From contig CALKMA010000028.1 of NCBI GenBank assembly GCA_937993755.1, forward strand, positions 28,806 through 92,805: DNA of 64,000 nucleotides. Reading direction: 5' to 3'. How positions within the stretch are numbered: the stretch's first letter is position 1; each line of letters opens with the position of its first letter. A model generated the notes under the pieces. That model was not told the DNA's origin. It made no database searches and worked only from the letters and a program-made list of their open reading frames with translations. This document shows, piece by piece, positions 44,775 to 56,636 of the stretch. The position numbers and the translations under genes were made by a program. Origin of the DNA: HGM13233 sp900762805 (GTDB taxonomy: Bacteria > Bacillota > Clostridia > Oscillospirales > Ruminococcaceae).

Positions 44775-46845
44775 GCCCATTGTGACGCTCGCACGGACGG
44801 CTGGCTTCTGCTTTGGCGTCAGCCGCGCCGTCGCGCTGTGCGACCGGCTGCTCGACGAGGGCCGCCCCATCGCCACGCTCGGCCCCATCATCCACAACGA
44901 GCAGGTCGTTGGCCGGCTGGCCGCACGCGGCTGTGTCGCCGTCAATGATCCGGCCGAGGCCGCCGGGCGCACGCTGGTCATCCGCAGCCACGGGGTCGGC
45001 GAGCAGGTCTATGACCGCTGCCGCACGCTGGGCATCCCGGTGGAGGACGCCACCTGCCTGTTCGTGGCCAAGATCCACAGGGCTGTCAGCGAGCACACCG
45101 GCATTGATGCCGCCGTCTTTATCGCGGGGGACAGGGATCACCCCGAAGTGCAGGGAATTCTCGGCCATTGCCGCTGCGACAGCGTCGTTTTTGGGAGTCT
45201 TGCCGAATTTCAGGCAATGAATTTGCAAGAATATCAAAAAAAACGTGTTTTAATGGTTGCACAAACGACCTTTAATCTGGTACAATATAAAAAGTGTGTC
45301 GAATACGCCGAAAGCGCATTTCAGAATATCGATTGCCGCAACACTGTCTGCGGCGCCACAAGGGCGCGGCAGCAGGAGGCGGAGAGGCTGGCAGCACAAA
45401 ACGATGTGATGATTGTGATCGGCGGGCGGCATAGCTCCAATACCAAAAAGCTGCTGACGGTGTGTCAGGCGGGCTGCGGGCGCTCGGCTTTGATCGAGGG
45501 CGCCGAAGACCTGCGCTGGGATATGCTGGCGGGAGCCGGGCGGATTGGGGTGACGGCGGGGGCCTCAACGCCTGCGTCGATTATCGAGGAGGTGCTCAAT
45601 CGAATGAGCGAAATGATCAAGGAAAACACCGCACCCGTAGAAGGGGAAATCAATTTTGAGGAAGAGGTCGAGAATTATCTGCGCCGCGCGTCCCGCAACC
45701 AGAGGTATGTCGGCGTGGTTACTTCGGTGCTGCCGAACGAAGTGATCGTTGACATCGGTACCAAGCAGACCGGCGTTGTACCCGCTGACGAGATGACCAA
45801 CGACAGCTCCGTTAAATTGGAGGATATCGTTCAGAAGGGCGATAAGCTCAATCTGATCGTGATCAAGGTCAACGATCAGGAAGGCATCGTCACGCTTTCC
45901 AAAAAGCGTCTCGATTCCGAGGCCGGCTTCAATTCCGTCTGCGAGGCCCGCGAGTCGGGCACTGTCGTGGAGGGCGTTGTCACCGAGCGCGTCAATGCCG
46001 GTATCGTCGTCAATGTCAACGGCGTCCGCGTGTTCGTGCATGAATCCCAGACCGGCCTGCCCAAGGACGCCGATCCTGAGCAGCTCAAGGGCCAGACCGT
46101 CCGCCTCAAGATCATCGAGACCAAGAACCCGCGTTCTGTGCGCGGCTCGATCCGCCGTGTGCTGAATGAGGAGCGTGCCATCAAGCGCAACGCTTTCTGG
46201 GCTGAGGTCGAGGAGGGCAAGCGCTATCACGGCACCGTTAAGTCGATCGTGCCCTACGGCGCGTTTGTCGATCTGGGCGGCGTTGACGGTATGGTCCATG
46301 TGTCCGAGTTGTCGTGGGGCCGCATCAAGAACCCGGCTGATGTGCTGTCGGTCGGCGATGAGATCGATGTTTATGTCAAGGCTATCGACCGCGACAATCA
46401 CAAGGTTTCGCTCGGCTACAAGGACGAGAAGGACAATCCGTGGAACGCGCTGCGCGATGTCGCGCCGGGCACCATTTTTGAGGGTCCTGTCGTCTCGATG
46501 GTCAAGTACGGCGCTTTCGTGCGCATTCTGCCGGGGCTGGACGGCTTTGTCCATATCTCGCAGATCAGCAACCAGCGCATCGAAAAGCCTCAGGATGTCC
46601 TGTCGATCGGTCAGATCGTCAAGGCCCGCCTGCTGGGTGTCGATTTCGACAAGCAGCGCATCTCGCTGTCGCTGCGCGACGAGAACGAGAAGCGCGAGCG
46701 CGCCCCCCGCAAGCAGCGTGAGCTGACGCCGGAGGAGATTGAGGCCAGAGAACTTCAGGCCGCCATCGACAAGGTCAATAAGGATACCGACGAGGGCATT
46801 TCAGCTTTCAAGGCCGCCTTTGAAAAGGCCGAGAAAGCAGAATAG
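44767..46845 (+). CDS. ispH: IspH-ribosomal protein S1 fusion (HMBPP reductase plus four S1 domains)
   Basis: A 692-residue bifunctional protein. Residues 1-285 are 4-hydroxy-3-methylbut-2-enyl diphosphate reductase, the last step of the MEP isoprenoid pathway, with iron-sulfur ligands Cys15, Cys97 and Cys195, HMBPP-binding His43, His75 and His125, and Glu127. Residues about 310-660 hold four S1 RNA-binding domains, with the third and fourth closest to consensus ([20 protein letters not shown]). The C terminus is a charged coil. The same fusion is known in many Clostridia. It is last in the cmk-plsC operon and has a strong terminator. Confidence 0.95.
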   Translation: MSEPIVTLARTAGFCFGVSRAVALCDRLLDEGRPIATLGPIIHNEQVVGRLAARGCVAVNDPAEAAGRTLVIRSHGVGEQVYDRCRTLGIPVEDATCLFVAKIHRAVSEHTGIDAAVFIAGDRDHPEVQGILGHCRCDSVVFGSLAEFQAMNLQEYQKKRVLMVAQTTFNLVQYKKCVEYAESAFQNIDCRNTVCGATRARQQEAERLAAQNDVMIVIGGRHSSNTKKLLTVCQAGCGRSALIEGAEDLRWDMLAGAGRIGVTAGASTPASIIEEVLNRMSEMIKENTAPVEGEINFEEEVENYLRRASRNQRYVGVVTSVLPNEVIVDIGTKQTGVVPADEMTNDSSVKLEDIVQKGDKLNLIVIKVNDQEGIVTLSKKRLDSEAGFNSVCEARESGTVVEGVVTERVNAGIVVNVNGVRVFVHESQTGLPKDADPEQLKGQTVRLKIIETKNPRSVRGSIRRVLNEERAIKRNAFWAEVEEGKRYHGTVKSIVPYGAFVDLGGVDGMVHVSELSWGRIKNPADVLSVGDEIDVYVKAIDRDNHKVSLGYKDEKDNPWNALRDVAPGTIFEGPVVSMVKYGAFVRILPGLDGFVHISQISNQRIEKPQDVLSIGQIVKARLLGVDFDKQRISLSLRDENEKRERAPRKQRELTPEEIEARELQAAIDKVNKDTDEGISAFKAAFEKAEKAE

Positions 46846-46941
46846 GCTTTTGGCCGGCGGCTCTGCCGCGCCGTGAAGCTGCGGCTTTGCGGTCGGGCTT
46901 TTCAGCCCTTCAGTATGCTTCCTGCTCTGAAAAAGAGAGTA

Positions 46942-46978
46942 CGCCCCTGCGCGGCCACGCCGCGCAGGGGCGACTTTT
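46942..46978 (+). terminator. Terminator after ispH-rpsA
   Basis: CGCCCCTGCGCGG (46942-46954) pairs with CCGCGCAGGGGCG (46960-46972), followed by ACTTTTATG. Confidence 0.85.
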
Positions 46979-47523
46979 ATGCTTTGGAACGGCTTTTTCC
47001 CGCCGCTGAGAAGAACAACTCCCAGAAATCGTGCGGCAGGGGACTTTGGCACGGCCATTTATCCGCCGGCGGGAGCTGTGCCGGCGACCGGCTTATCGGC
47101 CTGTCCGCCGCAGGCGGAACGCGCCGCCCCTGGGTGCGGGGCCATGATGCCCATGACCTCGAAAAGGCATGAAAAATGCTTGTGCCCGTCCGGCTGCCTG
47201 CCCTGCGGCTGCGGGCTGAGGCTTTTTCTCCGCCATAAGCAGATTTTTATCGGGCGGAAGAACACATAAAGCGGATAAAATGAAGGCTCCGACGGTGCGT
47301 TCATACCGCGCCGGCGGAGCCGTCTGTCGGAATCGCTTATGCTGATGGAGACGCGGGAAGCATAGGGAACAACCATGCCGCCGCGGGGCTTGCATGGGGA
47401 AGACCCTTGCAAAACACGATTTTCGGGGATTGAAAATACAATGAACGATGGTGCAGGATATCCCTTTGCTCCCGCCTGTGTCCGCGGGAGCCGCCTGTGT
47501 CGGCCTGCCCTTTGTACGGGCGA
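46979..47523. other. Intergenic region without a recognised gene
   Basis: About 545 bases after the ispH-rpsA terminator. Overlapping short frames on both strands have no ribosome site or recognisable family. No RNA gene was seen. Confidence 0.5.
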
Positions 47524-47715
47524 TTATCCGGCCTTGGTCAGCTTGCCTTCGTACACGGTCAGCGCGGCGGTCTCCGGGCGCGGCCTGTTCTCGCCGCGCG
47601 CCTGCCGGCGCACACGGCGCTGCTTCACATAGCGATCGTCCTCATATTCGGCGTTCCAGTCATAATCAAGCGGAAGATCAAGCATGATCTCAGCAAAGCG
47701 TTTGATCCACTCCAT
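47524..47715 (-). CDS. Small hypothetical protein (63 residues)
   Basis: A short minus-strand gene with a fair ribosome site (GAAGGAAATTATC before ATG 47715). The sequence starts MEWIKRFAEIMLDLPLDYDW, is rich in acidic then basic residues in the middle (DDRYVKQRRVRRQ), and has no membrane helix. I do not recognise a family. It is isolated between ispH-rpsA and hrcA. Confidence 0.5.
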   Translation of the reverse strand: MEWIKRFAEIMLDLPLDYDWNAEYEDDRYVKQRRVRRQARGENRPRPETAALTVYEGKLTKAG

Positions 47716-48189
47716 GATAATTTCCTTCTTTCAGGTTTCTGCTGTCATTATAGCAGCCATAAAGACCTATAAACAGGACTTAAAATATTCATGCGGCTTT
47801 TTCTGTCTTTTTTCAAATCTCAATAGCCTGTTCCGCTCCGTCTGCCGGCCTTTGCGCTGCTGCCGCCCTTTTGCCGGCGCGACAGGCGCGATATGATAAA
47901 AGATTGATAATATTCAGCCTCGGCTATTATAATAGCATTGTGTGTCGGCTGCGCGGGCTTTGCTGCCTGCTGGTCCTTTACTGCGCGCTGGCTTTGCAGG
48001 ATGCTTTGTGCCGGCCGGCTTTTTCTGCTGCGGTAAAGGCTTGCAAAGGCCGGCCCCGGGACAGCCGGGGCCGACTGCGCGGCCGGTTATGAGAAGCATG
48101 GTTATGATGACAACGGAAGCCATAGGAAGCGATTGGCGGGCGCCTTGCCGCCCCTCTGAAAATTTTTTGAAAAAATTTGCCGTACCCCC
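47716..48189. other. Intergenic region upstream of the heat-shock operon
   Basis: About 470 bases. A possible minus-strand promoter for the 63-residue gene should lie near 47720-47800, where the sequence is AT-rich. Nothing else recognised. Confidence 0.45.
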
Positions 48190-48218
48190 TTGACAAACAC
48201 AAAAACAGGGTATATTAT
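48190..48218 (+). promoter_or_regulatory. Sigma-A promoter of hrcA-grpE-dnaK-dnaJ
   Basis: TTGACA at 48190-48195 and TATTAT at 48213-48218 with a 17-base spacer, directly upstream of the CIRCE operator. Confidence 0.85.
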
Positions 48219-48222
48219 GTGT

Positions 48223-48249
48223 TTAGCACTCGGAGCTAATGAGTGCTAA
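48223..48249 (+). promoter_or_regulatory. CIRCE operator (HrcA-binding site)
   Basis: TTAGCACTC (48223-48231), nine bases, GAGTGCTAA (48241-48249): a perfect CIRCE inverted repeat at the transcription start. HrcA encoded just downstream binds it and represses the operon until heat shock. Confidence 0.98.
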
Positions 48250-48273
48250 AACATAACGGAAGGCGGTGCAAAA

Positions 48274-49290
48274 GTGGATGACATCAGCATGAGAAAGCGT
48301 ATCGTGCTTTCGGCTATCATTTCTATGCACACGCTTGACGGCGAACCGGTCGGCTCCAAAACGCTGCTGGGCGGCAATATCCCTCTCGGCGTTTCCTCTG
48401 CTACGCTGCGCAACGAGATGGCACAGCTTACCGAGATCGGTCTGCTGGAGCAGCCGCATGTTTCGGCCGGCCGTGTGCCGACGGCGATGGGCTATCAGTA
48501 TTATGTCCATAAGCTGCTGCGCCGCAATGCCGTGTCGGAGGCCGAACGGGCGCAGATCAAGCAGCAGGTGGACGGGTTCGATACCGATCCCGACCGCGCC
48601 TGCGAGGAGGCTGCCCGTCTGCTGGGCCGTGTGACCGGCCTGGCCGGTATAGCCACCACGCCGGAGGGGAACAATCTCAGTGTGGCGCATTTCCGGCTCA
48701 TTCGGGTGGGGCGCTACAATATCGCGGTCATTGCCGTTACCAGTTCGGGCGGCGTGCGCACCCGCATCTGCCGCACGGCGCGTGAGCTGACCGACGAGGA
48801 GCTGACCCGTGTGCAGGCCATGCTCAACCGGTCGATGGTCTTTATCGCCCGCATGGATCTGACCGATGAAATGGTGGCGCAGGCTGCCCGCTCGCTCGGC
48901 GATCTCGGCTGGGCCGCGCAGCCGATATGCGAGGCCGCCAAGCTGGCTATCCGGTCGCTCGACGAGGCCAAGGTGTTCGTCAGCGGCACCGAAAACCTGC
49001 TGCAATACCGCGAGCTGGATCTGCAGGAGGCACTCCGCTTCCTTGCCGATGAGCGCCAGATCCGCAAGCTGGTCCGCAAGACCGACGATACCGTCAAGGC
49101 CTTTGTGGCCGATGAGACCGGCGTTGTCTATTCCGATTCGATCAGCGTTCTGATCGGGCGGTACCGCTGCGGCAACGGTCTGGGCGGCGGCATCGGGCTG
49201 GTCGGCCCGCTGCGCATGAATTACGACTATGTCATCCCGCGCCTTCAGTGTCTGTGCGAGCTGCTCAGCAGTGCGCTGATCGGCGCCTGA
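48274..49290 (+). CDS. hrcA: Heat-inducible transcription repressor HrcA
   Basis: A 338-residue repressor with the N-terminal winged helix (MRKRIVLSAIISMHTLDGEPVGSKTL and SSATLRNEMAQLTEIGLLEQPHVSAGRVPTAMGY) and a C-terminal GAF-like HrcA domain with IGLVGPLRMNYDYVIP. The start is GTG at 48274 after GGAAGGCGGTGCAAAA; a later ATG (48289) would also keep the domain. It controls its own operon through the CIRCE element. The HrcA-GrpE-DnaK-DnaJ order is standard for Firmicutes. Confidence 0.97.
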   Translation: MDDISMRKRIVLSAIISMHTLDGEPVGSKTLLGGNIPLGVSSATLRNEMAQLTEIGLLEQPHVSAGRVPTAMGYQYYVHKLLRRNAVSEAERAQIKQQVDGFDTDPDRACEEAARLLGRVTGLAGIATTPEGNNLSVAHFRLIRVGRYNIAVIAVTSSGGVRTRICRTARELTDEELTRVQAMLNRSMVFIARMDLTDEMVAQAARSLGDLGWAAQPICEAAKLAIRSLDEAKVFVSGTENLLQYRELDLQEALRFLADERQIRKLVRKTDDTVKAFVADETGVVYSDSISVLIGRYRCGNGLGGGIGLVGPLRMNYDYVIPRLQCLCELLSSALIGA

Positions 49291-49306
49291 CAAGGAGGGT
49301 ATGAAA

Positions 49307-49885
49307 GTGGAAGAACAAAAGAAACCCGCAGCCGAGGAGATCCCGGTGGAGGAACAGGCTCCGGCAGAGCCAGCCGAGGAAAAGGCCGCGCGCCCAGAAA
49401 AGCCGGAGGAGAAGAAAGCCAAAAAGAACGAGCACGAGAAGGCCAGGGCCGAGCTGGAAAAGCTCCGGCATGAGCTGACCGAGCAGAAGGACCGCTTTCT
49501 TCGCACGGCGGCCGAGTACGACAACTACCGCAAGCGCACCGAGCGCGAGAAGAGCCAATCGGTGGAGTACGGTATGAGCAAGGTCGTAACGTCGCTGCTG
49601 CCGACGCTCGATAATCTTGAGCGGGCAGCCGCCGCCCCCTGCACCGATGAAGAATATAAAAAAGGCGTCACATTGACGCTGCGGACTTTCCGCGATGCCC
49701 TGACCGGCCTTGGGGTCGAGCCGATCGAGGCGCTTGGAAAGCCGTTTGACCCCGAAAAGCATTCCGCTGTGCAGCAGCTGGAGGCCGAGGGTGCCGAGAG
49801 CGGCACCGTCACAATGGAGCTTCAGCGCGGCTACACGCTCAATGGGCGCGTCGTGCGGCACGCGATGGTCGCCGTCGCCCCCTGA
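49307..49885 (+). CDS. grpE: Nucleotide exchange factor GrpE
   Basis: A 192-residue GrpE. A Glu/Lys/Pro-rich N-terminal tail and long coiled coil (about 45-100) lead to the beta-wing domain with VEPIEALGKPFDPEKHSAV and LQRGYTLNGRVVRHAMVAV. The start at GTG 49307 is 8 bases after AAGGAGGG; an ATG at 49301 is only 2 bases from it and seems less likely. It releases ADP from DnaK. Confidence 0.96.
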   Translation: MEEQKKPAAEEIPVEEQAPAEPAEEKAARPEKPEEKKAKKNEHEKARAELEKLRHELTEQKDRFLRTAAEYDNYRKRTEREKSQSVEYGMSKVVTSLLPTLDNLERAAAAPCTDEEYKKGVTLTLRTFRDALTGLGVEPIEALGKPFDPEKHSAVQQLEAEGAESGTVTMELQRGYTLNGRVVRHAMVAVAP

Positions 49886-49939
49886 TACGAACGCTATCCC
49901 TTAACATAGAGCTAATTTTGAACGAAAGAAGGATTTTGA

Positions 49940-51772
<1,833 letters not shown>

Positions 51773-51842
51773 CAGACAATTTTCCCAGAACGCGGCCGGC
51801 CGCACAAGCCGGCCGCTCTGGCGTATCGAGTGGTGAATCAGA

Positions 51843-53003
51843 ATGGCGGAAAAAAGAGATTATTACGAGGTGATCGGCGTCAACAAGACAGCGACTGCCG
51901 ACGAGATCAAGGCCGAATACCGCAAAAAGGCCAAAAAATATCACCCCGACCTCAACCCGGACAATCGGGAGGAGGCCGAGGCAAAATTCAAGGAGCTGAA
52001 CGAAGCTTACGAGGTGCTGTCCGACCCCGATAAGCGCCGCAAATATGACCAGTTCGGCCATGCCGGCGTCGATCCCAGCTATGGGGCGGGCGCGGGCGGC
52101 GGCTTTAACGGCGCCGGCTTCCAGATGGATCTCAACGATCTGTTCGGCAGCTTTTTCGGTGGCGGCTTCGGCGGCGGCACCCGTTCGGCGCGCGCCAATC
52201 CCAACGCGCCCCGGCGCGGCGGCGACGTACATGTCAGCGTCGGCCTTTCCTTTATGGAGGCCGTCCATGGCTGCACCAAGAGCGTGACCATCAGCGTGCT
52301 GGAGAGCTGTTCTGACTGCCACGGCAGCGGCGCCAAAGCGGGCAGCTCGCCCGTGACCTGCTCGCAGTGCGGCGGCACCGGCTATGTGCGCATGCAGCAG
52401 CGGACGCCCTTCGGCGTCATCCAGAATACCGCACCCTGCCAGAAGTGCGGCGGCAAGGGCCAGATCATCGAAAACCCCTGCCAGAAGTGCGGCGGGCAGG
52501 GCCGCGTCAAGGTCAAGCGCAAGCTGGACATCAATATCCCGGCAGGCGTTGACGACGATCAGACGCTTCAGGTGCGCGGGCGCGGCGACGCCGGCACCAA
52601 CGGCGGCGAGAACGGCGATGTTATCGTTGTCGTCTCGGTGCGCCCCGATACCGTATTTGAGCGTGACCGGTACGACGTACTGGTCAACGTGCCTGTTTCC
52701 TATGCGACGGCCACCCTCGGCGGCACTGTCGTGGTGCCCACCATCGACGGTAAGCTGGAGGTCACCATCCCGGAGGGCACGCCGTCCGGCAAGGTGCTGC
52801 GGCTGCGCGACAAGGGCATCCGCTATCTCAACGGCCGCGGCCGCGGCGACCAGTATGTCACCGTTATCGTCGAGGTGCCCCGCAAGCTGTCCAAGGAGCA
52901 GAAAAGCCTGCTGCAGCAGTTCGACAAATCGCTCAATATCGAGAAAAACTGCGAACAGCAGCGCACGCTGGCCGATCGTATACGGAAGATGTTCGGCAAA
53001 TAA
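51843..53003 (+). CDS. dnaJ: Chaperone DnaJ (Hsp40)
   Basis: A 386-residue type I DnaJ: J domain with the HPD motif (KKYHPDLNPD), a Gly/Phe-rich region, four CxxCxGxG zinc repeats (CSDCHGSG, CSQCGGTG, CQKCGGKG, CQKCGGQG) and the two beta-barrel substrate domains. It stimulates DnaK ATPase. It lies 70 bases after dnaK and ends the operon. Confidence 0.97.
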   Translation: MAEKRDYYEVIGVNKTATADEIKAEYRKKAKKYHPDLNPDNREEAEAKFKELNEAYEVLSDPDKRRKYDQFGHAGVDPSYGAGAGGGFNGAGFQMDLNDLFGSFFGGGFGGGTRSARANPNAPRRGGDVHVSVGLSFMEAVHGCTKSVTISVLESCSDCHGSGAKAGSSPVTCSQCGGTGYVRMQQRTPFGVIQNTAPCQKCGGKGQIIENPCQKCGGQGRVKVKRKLDINIPAGVDDDQTLQVRGRGDAGTNGGENGDVIVVVSVRPDTVFERDRYDVLVNVPVSYATATLGGTVVVPTIDGKLEVTIPEGTPSGKVLRLRDKGIRYLNGRGRGDQYVTVIVEVPRKLSKEQKSLLQQFDKSLNIEKNCEQQRTLADRIRKMFGK

Positions 53004-53164
53004 GGCCGGCGCTGCGGCCAGGGTGCCTTGCAGCTGTGTTCCTACCGCAGCGGTAGACCTTGCAGCCGCGGGACGCGCTGGTCGGACAGCCCTGAGCGGC
53101 CGATGCGTGTGCGGCAGGGAGGACAGACGAACGTTTCTATATTAAGTAAGATGAATGAAACTTT

Positions 53165-53206
53165 CCGGCCCACCGGCGGCAAAGCCGCCGGTGGGCCGGA
53201 GCTTTT
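53165..53206 (+). terminator. Terminator of the heat-shock operon
   Basis: CCGGCCCACCGGCGGC and GCCGCCGGTGGGCCGG pair around AAA, followed by AGCTTTTTG. Confidence 0.88.
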
Positions 53207-53278
53207 TGCGGGGAAAAGCCCGCACGGCGGGCGGATGACGGGCAGGTCGGGCCTTGTGAAGGCAGGAATAGGCGCGGG

Positions 53279-53794
53279 TCAGGTGTCTATTTTACAGTAG
53301 TAGAGCTTGTTGGTGTCGGTATCATAGACCGCGACGGTGAAATTATAGGAATACCGCTCCTCAAGGCCGGTGTCATCATAGACATTGTCTGCTTCGGCGT
53401 GCCGGTCCTTGAAAAAGTAGTAGCCGTTTCGGATATCCGGCAGAAGCGCCCGGCCGTCCTCGTCGGTAAAGGTGGGCGCATTGAGTCCGTTTCCGTCGGA
53501 TTGGGCGATCAGAAGGCGGGTGAGCGGTTCAGTCAGCGGCAGCGCATGCCAGTGGGGATGGCTTTTGATGGTGTCGGTCAGCGGCGCGGCCGAGCAGTCA
53601 AGCAGGGCGACAAGCTGCCCGTCACCGAGAAAGCCGCCGTGGCTGTCCTCGCTCCGTACAAGCACCGACCCTCCGAGATCAAGCTCAACGGCTTTGCCGA
53701 TATCGGCGGTTTCCCCGCCGAACAGGCAGCCGGTCAGCGTCAGGGACAGAAGAACGAGCAGCATGAAAACAGCTGCTCTTTTGTATTTTTTCAT
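53279..53794 (-). CDS. Putative lipoprotein of unknown function
   Basis: A 171-residue protein with a lipoprotein signal peptide: MKKYKRAAVF, a hydrophobic core and the lipobox LTGC (Cys22 or close). The mature part contains LDLGGSVLVRSEDSHGG, ALLDCSAAPLTDTIKSHPHW and a C-terminal beta-like segment ending YYCKIDT. I do not recognise a family. ATG at 53794 follows AAAGGAAATCTC and is preferred to a longer frame. It stands alone, converging on dnaJ. Confidence 0.75.
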   Translation of the reverse strand: MKKYKRAAVFMLLVLLSLTLTGCLFGGETADIGKAVELDLGGSVLVRSEDSHGGFLGDGQLVALLDCSAAPLTDTIKSHPHWHALPLTEPLTRLLIAQSDGNGLNAPTFTDEDGRALLPDIRNGYYFFKDRHAEADNVYDDTGLEERYSYNFTVAVYDTDTNKLYYCKIDT

Positions 53795-54514
53795 GAGATT
53801 TCCTTTCTTGATGAACCGCCAGGGCTGGCCACGACAGCATGCTCTGCCCGGCTGCTGCTTGCTTTTCGCCCCGGCAGCCGCTGATGTACGGCGCCGGCGG
53901 CAGTATCGATGCAATGACCCGGTCGGGCTGTCTGCGGGTGGCCGACGACGCATGGCTTTTACAGAGCGAGCCTTCTTAATGATTATAAGATAAAATTTAT
54001 CGAAAGTCAACACCATAAAATGCAAAAATCAGTTCGTATGGCAGCCGCGGCCCTTTTCCGCACAGTCCGCCGGCGGCGCAGCTCACAGGACTTATTGACG
54101 CGGCCGCTCCGTCAGGGGCTTCCGGGCGAGGGTCTGCGCTGTCTGCGGAAAGCGCCGCCTTCCCTGATGATTTGGCGAGCGCGGGCGGACATGGAAAAAG
54201 CTGGTTTCTGCCGGCGGAGGCTCATTTACCGCACCGCCGCCGCGAAAATCATTTTTTGATTTCATACACAACAAGAACCCGACTCTGCCCAAAAGGAGGG
54301 ATGCTCTTTGCAAAGCGTGTCGCGATAAACCCGCGCTTTCGGCGCGTCATATTGGATCTTTATGCTCCGCGCCTTTGGCGTGAGATCGGTTGAGCGCGTC
54401 TGTGGTGCGTATTCTGCCGAAAAAGGATTTCCCTGCTCCGCCGCCGAAAAAGGTTTACTTTTTGTCTGAAAAGTGCTTTAATATAAAGAAAAACAGGAAT
54501 AAGGAGGTATACTG
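53795..54514. other. Intergenic region between the lipoprotein and M20 peptidase genes
   Basis: About 720 bases. AAAAGGAGGGATG at about 54291-54303 could start a 30-residue peptide (MLFAKRVAINPRF...), but the ribosome site is too close and I do not call it. TTTACT (54454-54459) and TTTAAT (54477-54482) with a 17-base spacer may be the peptidase promoter. Nothing else recognised. Confidence 0.4.
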
Positions 54515-55951
54515 GTGAATTGGTATCTTATACCGCTCGGCGCGCTGGTGCTGCTGGCTGCCGTTGTGCTGATCCGGGCATTTCGGTTCCGTCCGAAGGA
54601 CGAAGAGAGGGCCGCGCCATGCCCTGTTGAGGTAGACGGCGACCGCGCCGTGCGCCACCTTGCGGCCATGGTGCAGTGCCGCACCGTCAGCTATTACGAC
54701 CGTTCGCGGCAGGATATGGCTGAATTTGACCGCTTCCGGGCGCTGCTGCCCCGCCTCTATCCGGCTGTCCACCGCGCCTGCACCTTTGAGCGGGTGGGGG
54801 AGAGCGGCCTGCTGTTCACCTGGCGCGGCCGCGGCTCGGCTGAGCCGACGGTGCTGATGGCGCATTACGATGTGGTGCCCGTCAACGAGGCAGGCTGGAG
54901 TAAGCCGGCCTTTGACGGCATCATCGAGGACGGTGTGCTGTGGGGCCGCGGCACGCTCGACACCAAGGGCACGCTTTGCGGGGTGCTGGAGGCTGCCGAG
55001 ACGCTGCTGGAGGCCGGCTTCCGGCCGGAGAACGATATCTATATGGCTTTCGCGGGCGATGAGGAGATCAGCGGCCCCAGCGCCGACGCTATCGTTTCGC
55101 TGCTCAAGGAGCGCGGCGTCACGCCGCAGCTGGTCGTCGATGAGGGCGGCGCCGTTGTCGAGGGCGTTTTCCCCGGTGTGACCCAGCCCTGCGCGCTGGT
55201 CGGCATCGGCGAAAAAGGCCCCCTCAACGTACAGTTCCGTGTCACGAGCGGGGGCGGGCACGCCTCCTCGCCGCCGGCGCACACGTCGGTCGGCATCCTG
55301 TCCCGTGCCGCCGTTGCCGTTGAAAATCATCCCTTCCGCTTCACGCTGACGCCGCCGGCTGCCAAAATGTTCGACACGCTCGGCCGCCGTTCGACCTTTG
55401 TCTATCGCCTGATCTTTGCCAACCTGTGGCTGTTCGCCCCGGTGCTTGACCGCATCACCCGCAAATCGGGCGGCGAGCTGAACGCGCTGGTGCGCACCAG
55501 CGTCGCCTTTACGCAGATGCAGGGCAGCGCCGCGCCCAACGTGCTGCCGCCTGAGGCCAGCATGGTCGCCAACCTGCGCCTCATCGGCGGCGAGACAGTC
55601 GAATCGGCTGTCGCCGGGCTACGGCAGCGCGTCAATGACAGCCGCGTGGAGATAACGGTACTGGAAGGAGAAAACCCCTCGCCCGCCTCGGATACCGACT
55701 GCCGCGGCTGGCGTGACCTCAAGGCCGCCATCGAGCAGACGTGGCCGGAGGCCGTCGTATCGCCCTATCTGATGATTGCCTGCTCCGACTCGCGGCACTA
55801 CTGCCGCATTTCCGACAAGGTCATGCGCTTTTCAGCCATGGCGCTGTCGGGTGAGGAGCGCCGCCTGATCCACGGCAACGACGAGCGCATCCCGCTTGCG
55901 ACCGTGAAAAAGACGGTGGAGTTTTATGTGAGGCTGATTCAGAAGCGGTAG
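54515..55951 (+). CDS. Membrane-anchored M20-family peptidase
   Basis: A 478-residue zinc peptidase of the M20 (CPSase/PM20D1-like) group. One N-terminal membrane helix (about residues 5-22) anchors it. Metal and catalytic segments are LMAHYDVVPV (His with Asp), GRGTLDTKG, AFAGDEEISG, GGGHASSPP and CSDSRHY. The start is GTG at 54515 after AAGGAGGTATACT. It would cleave or condense N-acyl amino acids or dipeptides; the substrate is not evident. A good terminator follows. Confidence 0.88.
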   Translation: MNWYLIPLGALVLLAAVVLIRAFRFRPKDEERAAPCPVEVDGDRAVRHLAAMVQCRTVSYYDRSRQDMAEFDRFRALLPRLYPAVHRACTFERVGESGLLFTWRGRGSAEPTVLMAHYDVVPVNEAGWSKPAFDGIIEDGVLWGRGTLDTKGTLCGVLEAAETLLEAGFRPENDIYMAFAGDEEISGPSADAIVSLLKERGVTPQLVVDEGGAVVEGVFPGVTQPCALVGIGEKGPLNVQFRVTSGGGHASSPPAHTSVGILSRAAVAVENHPFRFTLTPPAAKMFDTLGRRSTFVYRLIFANLWLFAPVLDRITRKSGGELNALVRTSVAFTQMQGSAAPNVLPPEASMVANLRLIGGETVESAVAGLRQRVNDSRVEITVLEGENPSPASDTDCRGWRDLKAAIEQTWPEAVVSPYLMIACSDSRHYCRISDKVMRFSAMALSGEERRLIHGNDERIPLATVKKTVEFYVRLIQKR

Positions 55952-56030
55952 CCGCCGGCCCTGCGGGCAAGCATCAACCGACTGCGCGGCCGAAAAAAGA
56001 AAGCGGCGGGGCATGCCCCGGACAGACGGG

Positions 56031-56064
56031 CGGCGGCGGAGAGCCTTTCTCTGCCGCCGCTTTT
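56031..56064 (+). terminator. Terminator after the M20 peptidase gene
   Basis: GCGGCGGAGAG and CTCTGCCGCCGC pair around CCTTT-like loop bases, followed by TTTTGCC. Confidence 0.75.
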
Positions 56065-56542
56065 GCCTGCCCGCCGGCGGGCGGGTGCGCCGCAGGGCAG
56101 CTTGCGGGAGATGCAGGGGAAGAGCATTTGCTTGTCCGAAGGCGGACGAAAGGAATATGCTTTTATTCCGCCGTTTCAATCGAACCTGTGCCGTTGTTTT
56201 TCCTTGTTCCCAAAAGCAGTTTCCTTTTTTGAAAAAAGAGACCGGAGATCAAAGAAAAGACACAAAACCTTTTTGTTCAAAAGCGGGCGGGTGCGCTGCG
56301 CCGCGTTTTGGCTGGATTGTGCCTCTCTGCATCATTATTCTTTCGGCGCCTGATCTTTGCCTTGCCTGCCTGCTTCCGGCGTCAGCTGCCCTGCTCCTCA
56401 TATGCTTGCTGTTTTTTCGTTCGTTTATCCTGTGAGACTGCGCTTGTTTTTTCTGTGTGCCCGGCCGCCGGCCTTTTTCACCAAATCCGCCGCCTGCTGC
56501 TTTGACAGACATGCCAGCGGTGTTTGATGATGCCTGCTGTTA
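56065..56542. other. Intergenic region without a recognised gene
   Basis: About 480 bases, partly Phe/Leu/Cys-coding by composition in several frames. No ribosome site or family resemblance. Confidence 0.45.
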
Positions 56543-56571
56543 TTGCTAACTTCAATACTCTGTGTTATAAT
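56543..56571 (+). promoter_or_regulatory. Promoter of rlmB and the following gene
   Basis: TTGCTA at 56543-56548 and TATAAT at 56566-56571 with a 17-base spacer and TG just before the -10 (extended -10). Confidence 0.65.
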
Positions 56572-56636
56572 AAATAAGATTAAGCTCGGCGGCTTACAGC
56601 CTGCCGCAGAGCGGGCGCGGCCCGCACGGAGGTCCC

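Noticed and set aside
44767..46845. IspH-S1 fusion as an assembly artefact
   Set aside because: The same fusion occurs widely in Clostridia and the junction is in frame with a natural linker.
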